A stretch of DNA of 64,000 nucleotides from Changchengzhania lutea. Lineage in GTDB: Bacteria; Bacteroidota; Bacteroidia; Flavobacteriales; Flavobacteriaceae. A model generated the notes under the pieces. It worked only from the letters and a program-made list of their open reading frames with translations. It was not told the origin of the DNA and made no database searches. The position numbers were made by a program, and so were the translations under genes. The DNA lies in NCBI RefSeq assembly GCF_006974145.1, contig NZ_CP039456.1, forward strand, positions 2,076,001 to 2,140,000, in the 5' to 3' direction. Below, one piece after another: positions 1 through 8,071 of this stretch (position 1 is the first letter of the stretch; each line of letters starts with the position of its first letter).

Positions 1-590
1 GGCAGCTCTTGGTTGGCTTGTTTTACCTTATCCGTAAAATTCCTCAGTTGTTTTTCTGAATCGTTATATGGCGTATTACGCATCCACTTACCATAAATAA
101 AACTGTAATCCGGAGCTTGTTTTTCAGTAGCCTTCTCTCTATAAAATAAAATGAATTTTTGATGATAGATTTCCGTAATGGGAAATTGAGCAAACAGTGA
201 AGCTAATACCTCAGCTGAAGTAGCTTTTGACTGTTGCTGAGATTCTATAGGGTCGTGTTCCTTATCATCGTTCCAGTTTAAATCCAAATTCTTTTGAACA
301 GATAAATACAAAACCCTAAATAGATAAAATGAAATGTTCTCCTCTACGGTTTGAAAATCTGAAAACCTTGATGGCAAGAAAAAGTTGTTGTTTCTATAAC
401 CACCCTCTCGCTCTGCTTCAAAAATTTCAATGGATTCTCCAGTAATAGCACGTGCAAAAATGGTTAATCGGGATTTTACCTCACTTAAATTTACGGTGTG
501 TTTGAGTGCTGCTTCTTTTCTTTTTTTTTCTTTTTTAAAAAAGAAAGCAAATTTGGTAAATATATATTCGTCTGGTTCGAACTCGAACAT
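1..590 (-). CDS. norD: NorD, nitric oxide reductase activation protein (5' part only)
   Basis: This reading frame starts at an ATG at 590 and stays open to the window edge, so only about 196 N-terminal residues are visible. It begins MFEFEPDEYIFTKF, then a Lys-rich stretch, then LTIFARAITGESIEIF. NorD proteins have a non-catalytic N-terminal region and a C-terminal von Willebrand A domain; the VWA part would lie beyond position 1. NorD works with the AAA+ ATPase NorQ in maturing or activating cytochrome c-dependent nitric oxide reductase in the cytoplasm. It follows norQ on the same strand with a 90-bp gap that holds a hairpin. The assignment rests on the N-terminal motif and on position; the missing VWA domain is the main uncertainty. 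Confidence 0.8.
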   Translation of the reverse strand, partial: MFEFEPDEYIFTKFAFFFKKEKKRKEAALKHTVNLSEVKSRLTIFARAITGESIEIFEAEREGGYRNNNFFLPSRFSDFQTVEENISFYLFRVLYLSVQKNLDLNWNDDKEHDPIESQQQSKATSAEVLASLFAQFPITEIYHQKFILFYREKATEKQAPDYSFIYGKWMRNTPYNDSEKQLRNFTDKVKQANQEL

Positions 591-603
591 CTTTTTTAGT
601 TTT

Positions 604-667
604 CAGTCGCAGTCTCAGTCGCAGTCTCAGTCGCAGTTTGCATTGCTGGAAACTGTGACTGAGACTG
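604..667. repeat. 12-bp tandem repeat and long hairpin between norQ and norD
   Basis: Three tandem 12-bp units (CAGTCGCAGTCT, the last ending TTT) occupy 604-639. The arm CAGTCTCAGTCGCAGTTT at 622-639 is the reverse complement of 650-667 with one mismatch, leaving a 10-nt loop. The hairpin lies wholly in the intergenic gap, so it can form in the norQ-norD transcript. It has no clear U-tract, so attenuation or mRNA processing is more likely than full termination. Confidence 0.75.
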
Positions 668-680
668 GAAACTGATTTTT

Positions 681-1454
681 TTATATCATTAAGTCACTTA
701 AATCTTTAAGTGCTTGTATCACCTCTAAATCATCAGTCAAAGGTTCAATCACGGCCACATGTACCGCCAAACGCTTTGGTAGCCCTACATGAATTAATTT
801 TGCGGCATCTACCAATAATCTGGTAGAAACAGTTTCAGTTAAGCCTAACTCTGTTAGGTTTCTGATTTTTGTAGCAATATTCACCAATTTTTTGGCAATT
901 CCTGATTCGATTCCTGTTTCGAAAACTAAAATTTGTGCTTCGATTTTCGGTTCTGGATATGCGAAGGAAACGGACACAAAACGCTGCCTAGTTGATGGTT
1001 TTAATTCTTTAAATCCGCGTTGATATCCTGGGTTGAAAGACGCGACCAACATAAAGTTGTCATGCGCTTTTATGGTTTCGCCTAATTTATCTATAAACAA
1101 TTCGCGTCTGTGGTCTGTTAACGAGTGAATTGCCACAATAACATCCGGTCTGGCCTCTGCAATTTCGTCGAGATACAAAATACTCCCTTCTTTAACAGCG
1201 GTGGTTAAAGGGCCATCCAACCAAATTGTTTCAGCACCTTTAATAATAAACCGGCCAATTAAATCTGTAGATGAGGTTTCCTCATGACAAGAAATGGTAA
1301 TCAATTTCGTGCTCAGTTTATGAGCCATGTGCTCTATAAACCGAGATTTACCCGTGCCTGTAGGTCCTTTTAATAAAAAAGGAAGTTTACATTTATAGCC
1401 ATATTCAAAAACATCAACTTCTTTCCCAATGGCTTGATAATACGGTGTATTCAT
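681..1454 (-). CDS. norQ: NorQ, MoxR-type AAA+ ATPase for nitric oxide reductase
   Basis: A 257-residue cytoplasmic ATPase of the NorQ/CbbQ branch of the MoxR family. Walker A is GPTGTGKS at residues 30-37 and Walker B is ILYLDE at about 92-97. With NorD it is needed to assemble or activate the NorBC complex. Length and compact single-domain build match the family. It lies between the porin gene (304 bp upstream, the gap holding a diverged repeat) and norD. Its distance from norB is larger than usual because the porin gene and repeat are inserted between them. It may be read from the nirK promoter or from a local promoter that I cannot identify. Confidence 0.93.
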   Translation of the reverse strand: MNTPYYQAIGKEVDVFEYGYKCKLPFLLKGPTGTGKSRFIEHMAHKLSTKLITISCHEETSSTDLIGRFIIKGAETIWLDGPLTTAVKEGSILYLDEIAEARPDVIVAIHSLTDHRRELFIDKLGETIKAHDNFMLVASFNPGYQRGFKELKPSTRQRFVSVSFAYPEPKIEAQILVFETGIESGIAKKLVNIATKIRNLTELGLTETVSTRLLVDAAKLIHVGLPKRLAVHVAVIEPLTDDLEVIQALKDLSDLMI

Positions 1455-1477
1455 TTTATTTTTTGTTTATAAATAAT

Positions 1478-1703
1478 CATTGTTCCCTGTTAAAAGAATC
1501 AAGACCGCTACGCTGTTAAAAGATAGATTCAAGACTTGATTTTAACTAACTGTAAATCAATTTATAATAGATTTGTAGTTTAAGAAAGCCTATGTTTTTC
1601 ACCTTTTCTTATAGCAAGGGGTACATCTCAAAAAAATCTTTTAACCCATGCCTTATATATAGTTCGGACGGTTTTACAAATTTTAACCGGACACTATTGA
1701 TAA
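1478..1703. repeat. Diverged MITE-like or IS-remnant repeat, copy A
   Basis: This roughly 225-bp block is related along its length to 13404-13632. Shared segments include AAGACCGCTACGCTG near the left end, a block around CTTTTAACCCAT, and GTTTTACAAATTTTAA near the right end. The outer ends are imperfect inverted repeats built on TGTCC-N-TTAAAA. No open reading frame runs through it. It fills nearly all of the gap between the porin gene and norQ. It is probably an old non-autonomous element or a decayed IS end pair; I cannot name a parent family. Confidence 0.6.
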
Positions 1704-1758
1704 AAAGCCAGAGCTACAAACTCTAAACATTAACTCTGGTTTAATAACTAATAAATCT

Positions 1759-3030
1759 TTATTGCACGGTATGAGTAAACAAACGAGGTTTGAAAGTAAC
1801 CATCACCCATGCCCATGAGTTATTTTCATCTTTGTCACCGCCTTTTAAAATTTCCATAGTGTTTGTTGCAAACATTTTTGAATATCCTGCATTTAGGTTA
1901 ATGTCTTTAACAATTTTATAGCCGATTGTTAAATCTATTTCAGTTCCTAAATTATCATCCATTTTATATGGGCCATCAAATACACCGGCTCCGGCCGAAA
2001 AGAAATGCGGAATTACCTTAGCTGAAAATTTATTCTTAGCATAAGCCAATGTTAAATAAATATCTGTTAAACCTACATTGTTGGCGTGGTTTCCGACATA
2101 AAAATAATCCATCCAACCATTAAATTTATGGTTCGTGCCAAACAGCGGAGCAAACGATTTAACATCGGTATCTGTATCGTCCATAGCTTTACCTGAAAGT
2201 ACTTCAATACCAGCTCCCACTTTAAATTCATCGTTTATTTTATAACCCAAATTGCCTGTAAAATAAGATGCACTAACATCTTTATTTAAGGACATTCCTG
2301 TTTGTAGATATACCGCCCCATTCGCATCAAATTTACCCGATTTATAAGTAAGCCTTGGCCCCATAGTTTGCATATAATCGATAGTTTGGGATTCATTGGA
2401 TAATCCTGTATTTTCTAAATATTCGATTCCAGTATTCAGTAATAATAAACTCAAACCAAATTTATCGAAATCGCCATGATACCATGCATACTGAAACGCT
2501 TTGTATCCGGCAGCATTGCTATATAAATTATCAACTCCAGATTGTGAATCGGCATTTAAGGCAAAACCTACATCTAATATATTGTTTGCATTCGGTGCAT
2601 ATTTAAATAAAAAGGCGTCATGGCTTCGTGCTTGCTGCGCCCAACCTACATTACCAAAAATTCTATGGTCATCATAGACTATTTCTTGGCGTCCTAATTT
2701 AAACGACACTTTGTTATTTAAGATATATGTTGCCCAAGCTTCATGCAAAGCTGTTGCTTTATCGTCACTAGACAAAGTACCGACATCTCCCCAAACCCTG
2801 ACATTTTGCATCACCACTTTTAATTTCAAATTTTTATTCTTGAACTCGAAATTTAAACGTGTACGTTGCGATATAAAATTAGATCCATCGGCATCCTTTT
2901 CAATTAATGTTTGGTATCCATGTTTATTCTCATATCGAGGTCTAAGCTCAGCAGAGAGATCAAACTGTTGCGCATGGGTGCTAAGCATCGTTAAGGATGC
3001 GATAGCAACTATTAATACGTGTTTCTTCAT
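1759..3030 (-). CDS. Outer-membrane beta-barrel protein, alginate-export-like
   Basis: A 423-residue protein with a Sec signal peptide ending in THAQQ. The mature part begins FDLSAELRPRYENK and continues with alternating amphipathic strands such as SQRTRLNFEFKNKNLKLKVVMQNVRVWG and VSFKLGRQEIVYDDHRIFG, a pattern typical of the alginate-export porin family. It should form an outer-membrane barrel. It lies 14 bp after norB and before norQ, so it is probably cotranscribed with the nitric oxide reductase genes. The context suggests passage of a substrate linked to anaerobic respiration, such as nitrite or an organic anion. That role is inference; the family covers many substrates. Confidence 0.75.
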   Translation of the reverse strand: MKKHVLIVAIASLTMLSTHAQQFDLSAELRPRYENKHGYQTLIEKDADGSNFISQRTRLNFEFKNKNLKLKVVMQNVRVWGDVGTLSSDDKATALHEAWATYILNNKVSFKLGRQEIVYDDHRIFGNVGWAQQARSHDAFLFKYAPNANNILDVGFALNADSQSGVDNLYSNAAGYKAFQYAWYHGDFDKFGLSLLLLNTGIEYLENTGLSNESQTIDYMQTMGPRLTYKSGKFDANGAVYLQTGMSLNKDVSASYFTGNLGYKINDEFKVGAGIEVLSGKAMDDTDTDVKSFAPLFGTNHKFNGWMDYFYVGNHANNVGLTDIYLTLAYAKNKFSAKVIPHFFSAGAGVFDGPYKMDDNLGTEIDLTIGYKIVKDINLNAGYSKMFATNTMEILKGGDKDENNSWAWVMVTFKPRLFTHTVQ

Positions 3031-3044
3031 TATTTTGAATGCTA

Positions 3045-4385
3045 TTAATTTGACGAAGCTTCTAATGCTTCATCTGTAGGTCTTCCGTGCTTATAGAAAT
3101 CAATCATATAAAGTGTAATACCCAATAAAAACAATGTTGCACAGATGATTAAAACCATAAAATGAACTTCAATTTCTTTTTGAACTTCCATAAATTCCAT
3201 TTTCAATTTACGCTCTAAATATACTTGTACTACACCAGCAACTCCAAAAGCAACCGTCATTCCTATCATGCCAATATTCGACATCCAAAACGCCATTCGG
3301 CCTCTGGTACTTTCGTATAATTTTCTACCTGTCATATTTGGTAAACTATAACTAATTATGGCTAATACAATCATAGCATAAGCGCCCCAAAACGCAAGGT
3401 GACCATGCATTGCAGTTACTAAGGTGCCGTGGGTATATAGGTTTGTCTGTGGTAAAGTATGAGCAAAACCTAAAAGTCCGGCGCCTATAAATGATACAAT
3501 AGCTGCGCCAAGTGTCCAGTATAAAGCCAGTTTATTTGGATGCTTCTTTTCACCTTTTCTATACATGTTAACAGCAAATAATGCCATGGCTAAAAAGGCT
3601 AACGGTTCTAGCGCAGAGAAAATACCACCAACAATTAACCAAATCTTATTAACACCAATATAATAGTAGTGATGTCCTGTTCCTAAAACACCTGATAAGA
3701 ATGTTAGTCCAACAATGACATAAAGCCACTTCTCGATAACTTCTCTATCAACACCGGTTAGTTTAATTAATAAGAATGATAAAATACCTCCCATAATCAA
3801 TTCCCAAACGCCTTCAACCCAAAGGTGAACAACCCACCATCTAAAAAATGAATCTTTTACTTGACTATCAAATGGAAGCATTCCTGGTAAATATAATAAG
3901 GCTGCAAATAATAGTCCCATAGAAAGCACTAGTGCTGTTGTGGTTCTTCGTTTTCCTTTAAATAGCGTTGTTAAAATAATACCTAAAAACAGGAGTACAT
4001 TCACAACAACCAAATAATCTAACGGTCGAGGAATTTCCAAAAATTTACGACCTTCCCAATAATTAAAGTGGTATCCAACAATGGCTATAACACCAACTAC
4101 TGCTAAACTTATTAATTGAACATAGGCCAGTTTTACACTTACCAGTTCGCGTTGCGCTTCTTCGGGGATTATATAGTATGCAGCTCCCATAAATCCGGAT
4201 AACAACCATACAACTAAAAGATTAGTGTGTACTGCTCTGGCTGTGTTAAACGGGATAGCACTATGCAATCCATCAAACCCTGCATGGGCAAACCCCATTA
4301 TAAAACCGTATATAATTTGTAGCCCAAATAATAACATGGACAGCGCAAAAAACCAATACGCTACTTTTTGTGATTTATATTTCAT
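3045..4385 (-). CDS. norB: Nitric oxide reductase, catalytic subunit NorB (cNor type)
   Basis: A 446-residue, 12-helix inner-membrane protein that reduces two NO to N2O with electrons from NorC. Haem and iron ligands are visible: H53 (ARAVHTN) and H329 for haem b, H327 for haem b3, and H187 with H238/H239 (GTGHHYYY) for the non-haem FeB. The acidic residues E191 and E195 in HLWVEGVWE are also present. The length fits the two-subunit cytochrome c type, not the quinol-oxidising fusion of about 760 residues. It is preceded by norC with a gap of 113 bp. Confidence 0.97.
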   Translation of the reverse strand: MKYKSQKVAYWFFALSMLLFGLQIIYGFIMGFAHAGFDGLHSAIPFNTARAVHTNLLVVWLLSGFMGAAYYIIPEEAQRELVSVKLAYVQLISLAVVGVIAIVGYHFNYWEGRKFLEIPRPLDYLVVVNVLLFLGIILTTLFKGKRRTTTALVLSMGLLFAALLYLPGMLPFDSQVKDSFFRWWVVHLWVEGVWELIMGGILSFLLIKLTGVDREVIEKWLYVIVGLTFLSGVLGTGHHYYYIGVNKIWLIVGGIFSALEPLAFLAMALFAVNMYRKGEKKHPNKLALYWTLGAAIVSFIGAGLLGFAHTLPQTNLYTHGTLVTAMHGHLAFWGAYAMIVLAIISYSLPNMTGRKLYESTRGRMAFWMSNIGMIGMTVAFGVAGVVQVYLERKLKMEFMEVQKEIEVHFMVLIICATLFLLGITLYMIDFYKHGRPTDEALEASSN

Positions 4386-4498
4386 TAGTTCTCTTTTTAT
4401 GTTTTAAAATTGTCAAATGTAATTCACATAGTAAAACCCTCGTTCCAATATTTCGGAAGTATTGAAGTTTTAGTTATGCTCATTTCATGATTTTTAGC

Positions 4499-4933
4499 TT
4501 AGTTTTCGTCTTTTGCTAATGGTGAAACAACGGTATCAAATCCGTTTAAATCGATGTCTCCAATCCAATTAAAAAAGGCGATGACATCTTCAGCCTCTTC
4601 TTGTGAAAATCCGTAGGCAACCATTTTTCTTCCGTTAGGTGCCCAATCAACAGGGGTCATTAATACGGCTTTGATGTAGCCTTCACCTCTACGTTCAATG
4701 ACTTTTGTTAATTCAGGAGCATAATAGGCGCCTTCTCCTAAAATGGTGTGGCAACCCATACAATTATTTTCTTCCCAAATCTGCTTTCCTCTTACAACTG
4801 CTTCTGTAATATTTCCATCATTTGATTGATCTTGAGCTTTACTAAAAGAGTAAATGGTAAGACCAATAAATATTAAAAAAGTAACTACAGTACCCCCAAG
4901 AAAAAAGGCTCGTGCTTGTTTTTTTGATAACAT
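4499..4933 (-). CDS. norC: Nitric oxide reductase, cytochrome c subunit NorC
   Basis: A 144-residue membrane-anchored monohaem cytochrome c. It has one N-terminal helix (residues about 9-30) that anchors it to the inner membrane, a periplasmic domain with haem site CMGCH at 58-62, and a distal Met, probably in RKMVAYG. It passes electrons to NorB. The 113-bp gap to norB contains an imperfect palindrome around CAATATTTCGGAAGTATTG. The gene follows the SCO gene by 23 bp, so nirK, nirV-like, sco and norCB look like one operon. Confidence 0.96.
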   Translation of the reverse strand: MLSKKQARAFFLGGTVVTFLIFIGLTIYSFSKAQDQSNDGNITEAVVRGKQIWEENNCMGCHTILGEGAYYAPELTKVIERRGEGYIKAVLMTPVDWAPNGRKMVAYGFSQEEAEDVIAFFNWIGDIDLNGFDTVVSPLAKDEN

Positions 4934-4956
4934 ATTATTTAGTTTTGATTAGTATT

Positions 4957-5676
4957 CTATTTACTTGTTAAATCAAGAATGGTTTGTATGGTTTCTTTAT
5001 TATCCACACCCAACCCTTCTTGTTGATGCATTAATTCGCCACCGGAATTAAACACACTGATGATATTGGAGTGTGAAAAATCCATAGGAGAAATTTGTTT
5101 ATATTTTACGGCCAAAACATTGGCAAATTCTCTAACACTGCTTGTTGTTCCTTGTAAAAATGTCCATTGCTCGCCATCCATAAAGTTTTCTTTGGCAAAG
5201 GCTTTTAGGCGTTGTGGTGTATCTGTTTCTGGGTCTATGCTTACTAATACAAATTGTAAATTTTTTAAATTTTCTTTTGGGATTTTTGCCTCAATATTTC
5301 GCATATCTGCCACAAGTCTTGGGCATGCCGCTTTACAGGTGGTGTAAATCATGACTATGACTAATGTTTTTCCTTTTAAATCTTCAAGTTGGATGGTTTC
5401 TCCTTCTTCTGTGTTCCATTTTGTAGTTAAATTGAAAATGGATTCCTCTGAAATTTCATTGTTACTTAATTCTTTAGTTGATTTTTGTACTGGTTTTAAG
5501 TCCATTTTACAAACTGGACAACTTCCAGAATGGTTATAGGTTTTTTTACCTTCACACTTCATAGGGCATTGGTATACAGCAACATCACTTATGTAGATAT
5601 TGGATTTATCATTTTTACAAGATGTAAACAATCCTGTAAAGACTAGTAAAATAAATATAGATTTAGGGTATTTCAT
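4957..5676 (-). CDS. SCO1/SenC copper chaperone with N-terminal heavy-metal-binding domain
   Basis: A 239-residue lipoprotein (lipobox Cys at residue 20). Residues about 35-63 form a small heavy-metal-binding domain (YQCPMKCEG...CPVCKMDLKPV). Residues about 80-239 are a thioredoxin-fold SCO domain with the copper ligands C114 and C118 (TTCKAACP) and H202 (DFSHSN). SCO proteins load copper into periplasmic enzymes. Its place between the NirV-like gene and norC suggests that it serves the copper sites of NirK, and perhaps those of NosZ. It overlaps the upstream gene by 4 bp, so the two are translationally coupled. The fusion of the two metal-binding parts occurs in several Bacteroidota SCO proteins. 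Confidence 0.9.
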   Translation of the reverse strand: MKYPKSIFILLVFTGLFTSCKNDKSNIYISDVAVYQCPMKCEGKKTYNHSGSCPVCKMDLKPVQKSTKELSNNEISEESIFNLTTKWNTEEGETIQLEDLKGKTLVIVMIYTTCKAACPRLVADMRNIEAKIPKENLKNLQFVLVSIDPETDTPQRLKAFAKENFMDGEQWTFLQGTTSSVREFANVLAVKYKQISPMDFSHSNIISVFNSGGELMHQQEGLGVDNKETIQTILDLTSK

Positions 5677-6452
5677 TGTTCTTCAATTATATCTTTAACA
5701 CATCTAAATCCTAGATTTTTCATGGCATATTTTGCTTTTAAACTGCCTCTTGTTGCGTATCGCATAAATGCTGCATAGTTCATTAAATCGGTTGCGCCAA
5801 TGGCAGCACTTCCGCAGAAAAGGTTACTGTCATTATCAACATCTTTTCTGGATTCACCTGAAACCAATACCGAATTAAAATCTAATGTCCATTCCCATAC
5901 CAAACCGTGTAAATCATAAACTCCCCAATAGTTTTTAAAAGTGTAACCAACCTCATTATTGAAGGTTTTTGGTTTTTCATACCAACCCAGTATGTACTTG
6001 TTATAATCTTCTAATTGTCTGGCGTCTGGCATGGTTTTATTTGCCATAGCCACATATTCCCACTCGTCAATGGTGGGTAGCCTTTTTCCTTGACATTCAC
6101 AATAATTACTAGCTGCAAACCATGAAATACTCGTAATTGGTGCATTTACAGATTGCTTTTTTCCTAATTCGGTATCAGAAGTCCAACCGATTAAATAATT
6201 ACCGTCTGCAAATATTTTTTTTACTTGAGAGCGTTGCCACTTTGGGTATTTTTTCACAAACTCTAAAAAGGCTTTGTTGGTGACTGGGTATACATCCATT
6301 TGAAAATCTGAGATGGTAACTTGTAATGAATCTCTTCCGTAAAGTGGTGTATATGTACCACCTTTAATAGGAACCATTTCAGACTGACAATAAGTTGTTG
6401 ATAGGTATGAGATGAACAAAATTCTCGTTGCCAGTCTTAAAATAGTTTGCAT
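5673..6452 (-). CDS. NirV-like formylglycine-generating-enzyme family protein
   Basis: A 259-residue exported protein (signal peptide about residues 1-22) of the SUMF1/FGE fold. Recognisable motifs are MVPIKGGTY, PVTNKAF, PITSISWFAASNYCECQGKRLPTIDEWEY, GLVWEWTLDF and the C-terminal NLGFRC. In proteobacterial denitrifiers a member of this family, NirV, lies directly downstream of nirK, as here (16 bp). Its biochemical role is not established; a part in nitrite reductase maturation is usually proposed. No sulfatase gene is nearby, which argues against a classical sulfatase-maturing role. The 3' end overlaps the SCO gene by 4 bp. Confidence 0.85.
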   Translation of the reverse strand: MQTILRLATRILFISYLSTTYCQSEMVPIKGGTYTPLYGRDSLQVTISDFQMDVYPVTNKAFLEFVKKYPKWQRSQVKKIFADGNYLIGWTSDTELGKKQSVNAPITSISWFAASNYCECQGKRLPTIDEWEYVAMANKTMPDARQLEDYNKYILGWYEKPKTFNNEVGYTFKNYWGVYDLHGLVWEWTLDFNSVLVSGESRKDVDNDSNLFCGSAAIGATDLMNYAAFMRYATRGSLKAKYAMKNLGFRCVKDIIEEQ

Positions 6453-6468
6453 TTTTAATTATATATAA

Positions 6469-7935
6469 TCAGTGACCGTTTTTTACAGCATCAACTTGAG
6501 CCGTGGTAACATTGGTTTTATTGTTGCCCCAAGAATTGTATACGTAAGTCAATACGTCAGCAATTTCTTGATTACTAATTGCCTGTCTAGTCATAACACT
6601 ATTGTATTTTTGACCATTTACCGTAATCTCACCTGTTTTTCCTTTAAGTACAATTCCAATAGCACGATTTACATCGGCATTTAAGTAATCTGATTTTGCC
6701 AACGGCGGAAATGCATTGGGTATACCTTGTCCTTCGGCTTGGTGACACGCAAAACAGGTTTGCATATAGATCTGTTTTCCCGAAATCATTTTTTCTTCTA
6801 AACTTTTATTGGCTGTTGAAACTTCTACTTTAACCACATCGCCTTCTGGCATTTCCTGAATACCACCACCTTCTGGATGGTAAATACCTTCTTGTACAAT
6901 ACCCGAATAGATTTTCTTGTTTTCTTCACCTTCAACTTTAAGCATGCCTAAAGCCCCTTTATTAAAGGCTCTGAATATAGAGTGATCTACCAAAATGAAC
7001 GTTCCTGGAACATCAACTCTAAATTCAGCTATGGCAGCGCCACCAGCTGGAACTAATGTGGTTTGTACGTTTTCGTTAATTGTTGAACCACCTTCAACAT
7101 GTACTTTATCGAAAATTTCTCCAATAACGTGGAATGAAGACACCAAGTTTGGCCCACCATTACCAACATATAAACGAACCGTTTCGCCAACACTTGCAGT
7201 AATAGCATTATCGCCCGTTAAAGAGCCCACACTCCCATTAAAAACCACGTAATCAGCATCTTCATCAACAGCTTTTTGCATATCGAAAGCTTGTAAACCC
7301 GGTTCTCCATTTTCCCCTTTTGTATAGAAATCACCTTGCATGATGTAGTATTCTTTATCAACTTGTGGTAAACCACCTTCTGGCTCTACTAGAATTAGAC
7401 CATACATACCGTTAGCTATGTGCATACCTACTGGGGCAGTGGCACAGTGGTAGACATATAAACCTGGGTTTAAGGTTTTAAAACTGAACATTTTCTCATG
7501 CCCTGGGGCCACAAAAGACGATGTTGCACCTCCACCTGGACCAGTAACCGCATGTAAATCTATGTTATGGGGTAATTTATTGTCTGGATGGTTAGATAAG
7601 GTAAACTCAACTTCATCACCAACACGTGTTCTAATAAAGCTTCCGGGAACTGAGCCTCCAAAGGTCCAATAGTTATAGGTTGTACCATCAGTCATGGTGC
7701 CTTCCTGTTCAAGGATTTCCATATTTACTATAAGCTTTTTTGCTTTACGTCTTCCAACTGGGGTTGGCACATTAGGAGGCGATGTTAATTCTGCTACCAT
7801 TTCTCTACTTACAGGAATATCTGCTGCATCTGCATATTCTTTCTTTTCACTGTCAATGCATCCTGAAAATAAGAGCGATAGAGTGGTAAGTACTACCAAT
7901 GATTTTATCAGTTTTGTTTTTTTGTTTGCCATCAT
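6469..7935 (-). CDS. nirK: Copper nitrite reductase NirK with fused C-terminal cytochrome c
   Basis: A 488-residue lipoprotein (lipobox Cys at 26) that reduces nitrite to NO. Two cupredoxin domains cover about 60-345. Type 1 copper ligands are H123, C164, H172 and M177. Type 2 ligands are H128, H163 and H318, with catalytic D126 (HNIDLHA) and H269 (SSFHVIG). Residues about 380-488 form a class I cytochrome c domain with CFACH at 394-398. The fusion probably lets the enzyme take electrons straight from the membrane cytochrome pool. It is the first gene of the nirK-nor operon. The start gives a clean lipoprotein signal and lies about 90 bp after a Crp/Fnr-type operator. Confidence 0.97.
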   Translation of the reverse strand: MMANKKTKLIKSLVVLTTLSLLFSGCIDSEKKEYADAADIPVSREMVAELTSPPNVPTPVGRRKAKKLIVNMEILEQEGTMTDGTTYNYWTFGGSVPGSFIRTRVGDEVEFTLSNHPDNKLPHNIDLHAVTGPGGGATSSFVAPGHEKMFSFKTLNPGLYVYHCATAPVGMHIANGMYGLILVEPEGGLPQVDKEYYIMQGDFYTKGENGEPGLQAFDMQKAVDEDADYVVFNGSVGSLTGDNAITASVGETVRLYVGNGGPNLVSSFHVIGEIFDKVHVEGGSTINENVQTTLVPAGGAAIAEFRVDVPGTFILVDHSIFRAFNKGALGMLKVEGEENKKIYSGIVQEGIYHPEGGGIQEMPEGDVVKVEVSTANKSLEEKMISGKQIYMQTCFACHQAEGQGIPNAFPPLAKSDYLNADVNRAIGIVLKGKTGEITVNGQKYNSVMTRQAISNQEIADVLTYVYNSWGNNKTNVTTAQVDAVKNGH

Positions 7936-7952
7936 GATTTAGTAATTAGTTG

Positions 7953-7996
7953 TTTGATCCATAAAAAAGATATTTTTGTCTTCTTTATGGATCAAA
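7953..7996. promoter_or_regulatory. 13-bp inverted repeat in the nirK leader
   Basis: The arm TTTGATCCATAAA at 7953-7965 and its exact reverse complement at 7984-7996 face each other across 18 nt, and a few more base pairs can form inside. The distal arm overlaps the predicted -7 element of the nirK promoter (7993-8000), so the predicted transcript starts within or beside it. It could be a repressor operator over the start site, or an mRNA hairpin at the 5' end of the nirK transcript. The sequence is clear; the role is inference. Confidence 0.6.
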
Positions 7997-8035
7997 AATA
8001 CCCTTTAGGAAATTTTAAAAACATGACTTTTGTCA
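7993..8035 (-). promoter_or_regulatory. nirK promoter with Crp/Fnr-type operator
   Basis: Read on the minus strand, the palindrome TGACAAAAGTCA (8024-8035) is followed after 23 nt by TATTTTTG (7993-8000), which matches the Bacteroidota -7 consensus TAnnTTTG. The operator centre would lie near -43 relative to a start at about 7986, the usual place for a class II activator of the Crp/Fnr family. The same spacing recurs at 13306-13348 and 20986-21028. The regulator itself is not encoded in this window. Confidence 0.75.
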
Positions 8036-8071
8036 GTTAAATACAAAAGATTCTACTTTGCTGAAGAAAAA

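Noticed and set aside
430-675. Plus-strand 81-codon open frame
   Set aside because: It is antisense to norD, whose minus-strand frame fits the family, and its Gln/Ser repeat end is only the translated 12-bp tandem repeat.
3045-4385. Quinol-oxidising NO reductase (qNor)
   Set aside because: The protein is 446 residues, lacks the N-terminal fusion and has a separate norC gene upstream.
4480-4500. A fourth Crp/Fnr-type site near ATGATTTTTAGC before norB
   Set aside because: Only one half-site is present and no TAnnTTTG element lies at the fixed distance.
5673-6452. Sulfatase-maturing formylglycine-generating enzyme
   Set aside because: The fold fits, but no sulfatase is nearby and the position after nirK points to a NirV-like role.
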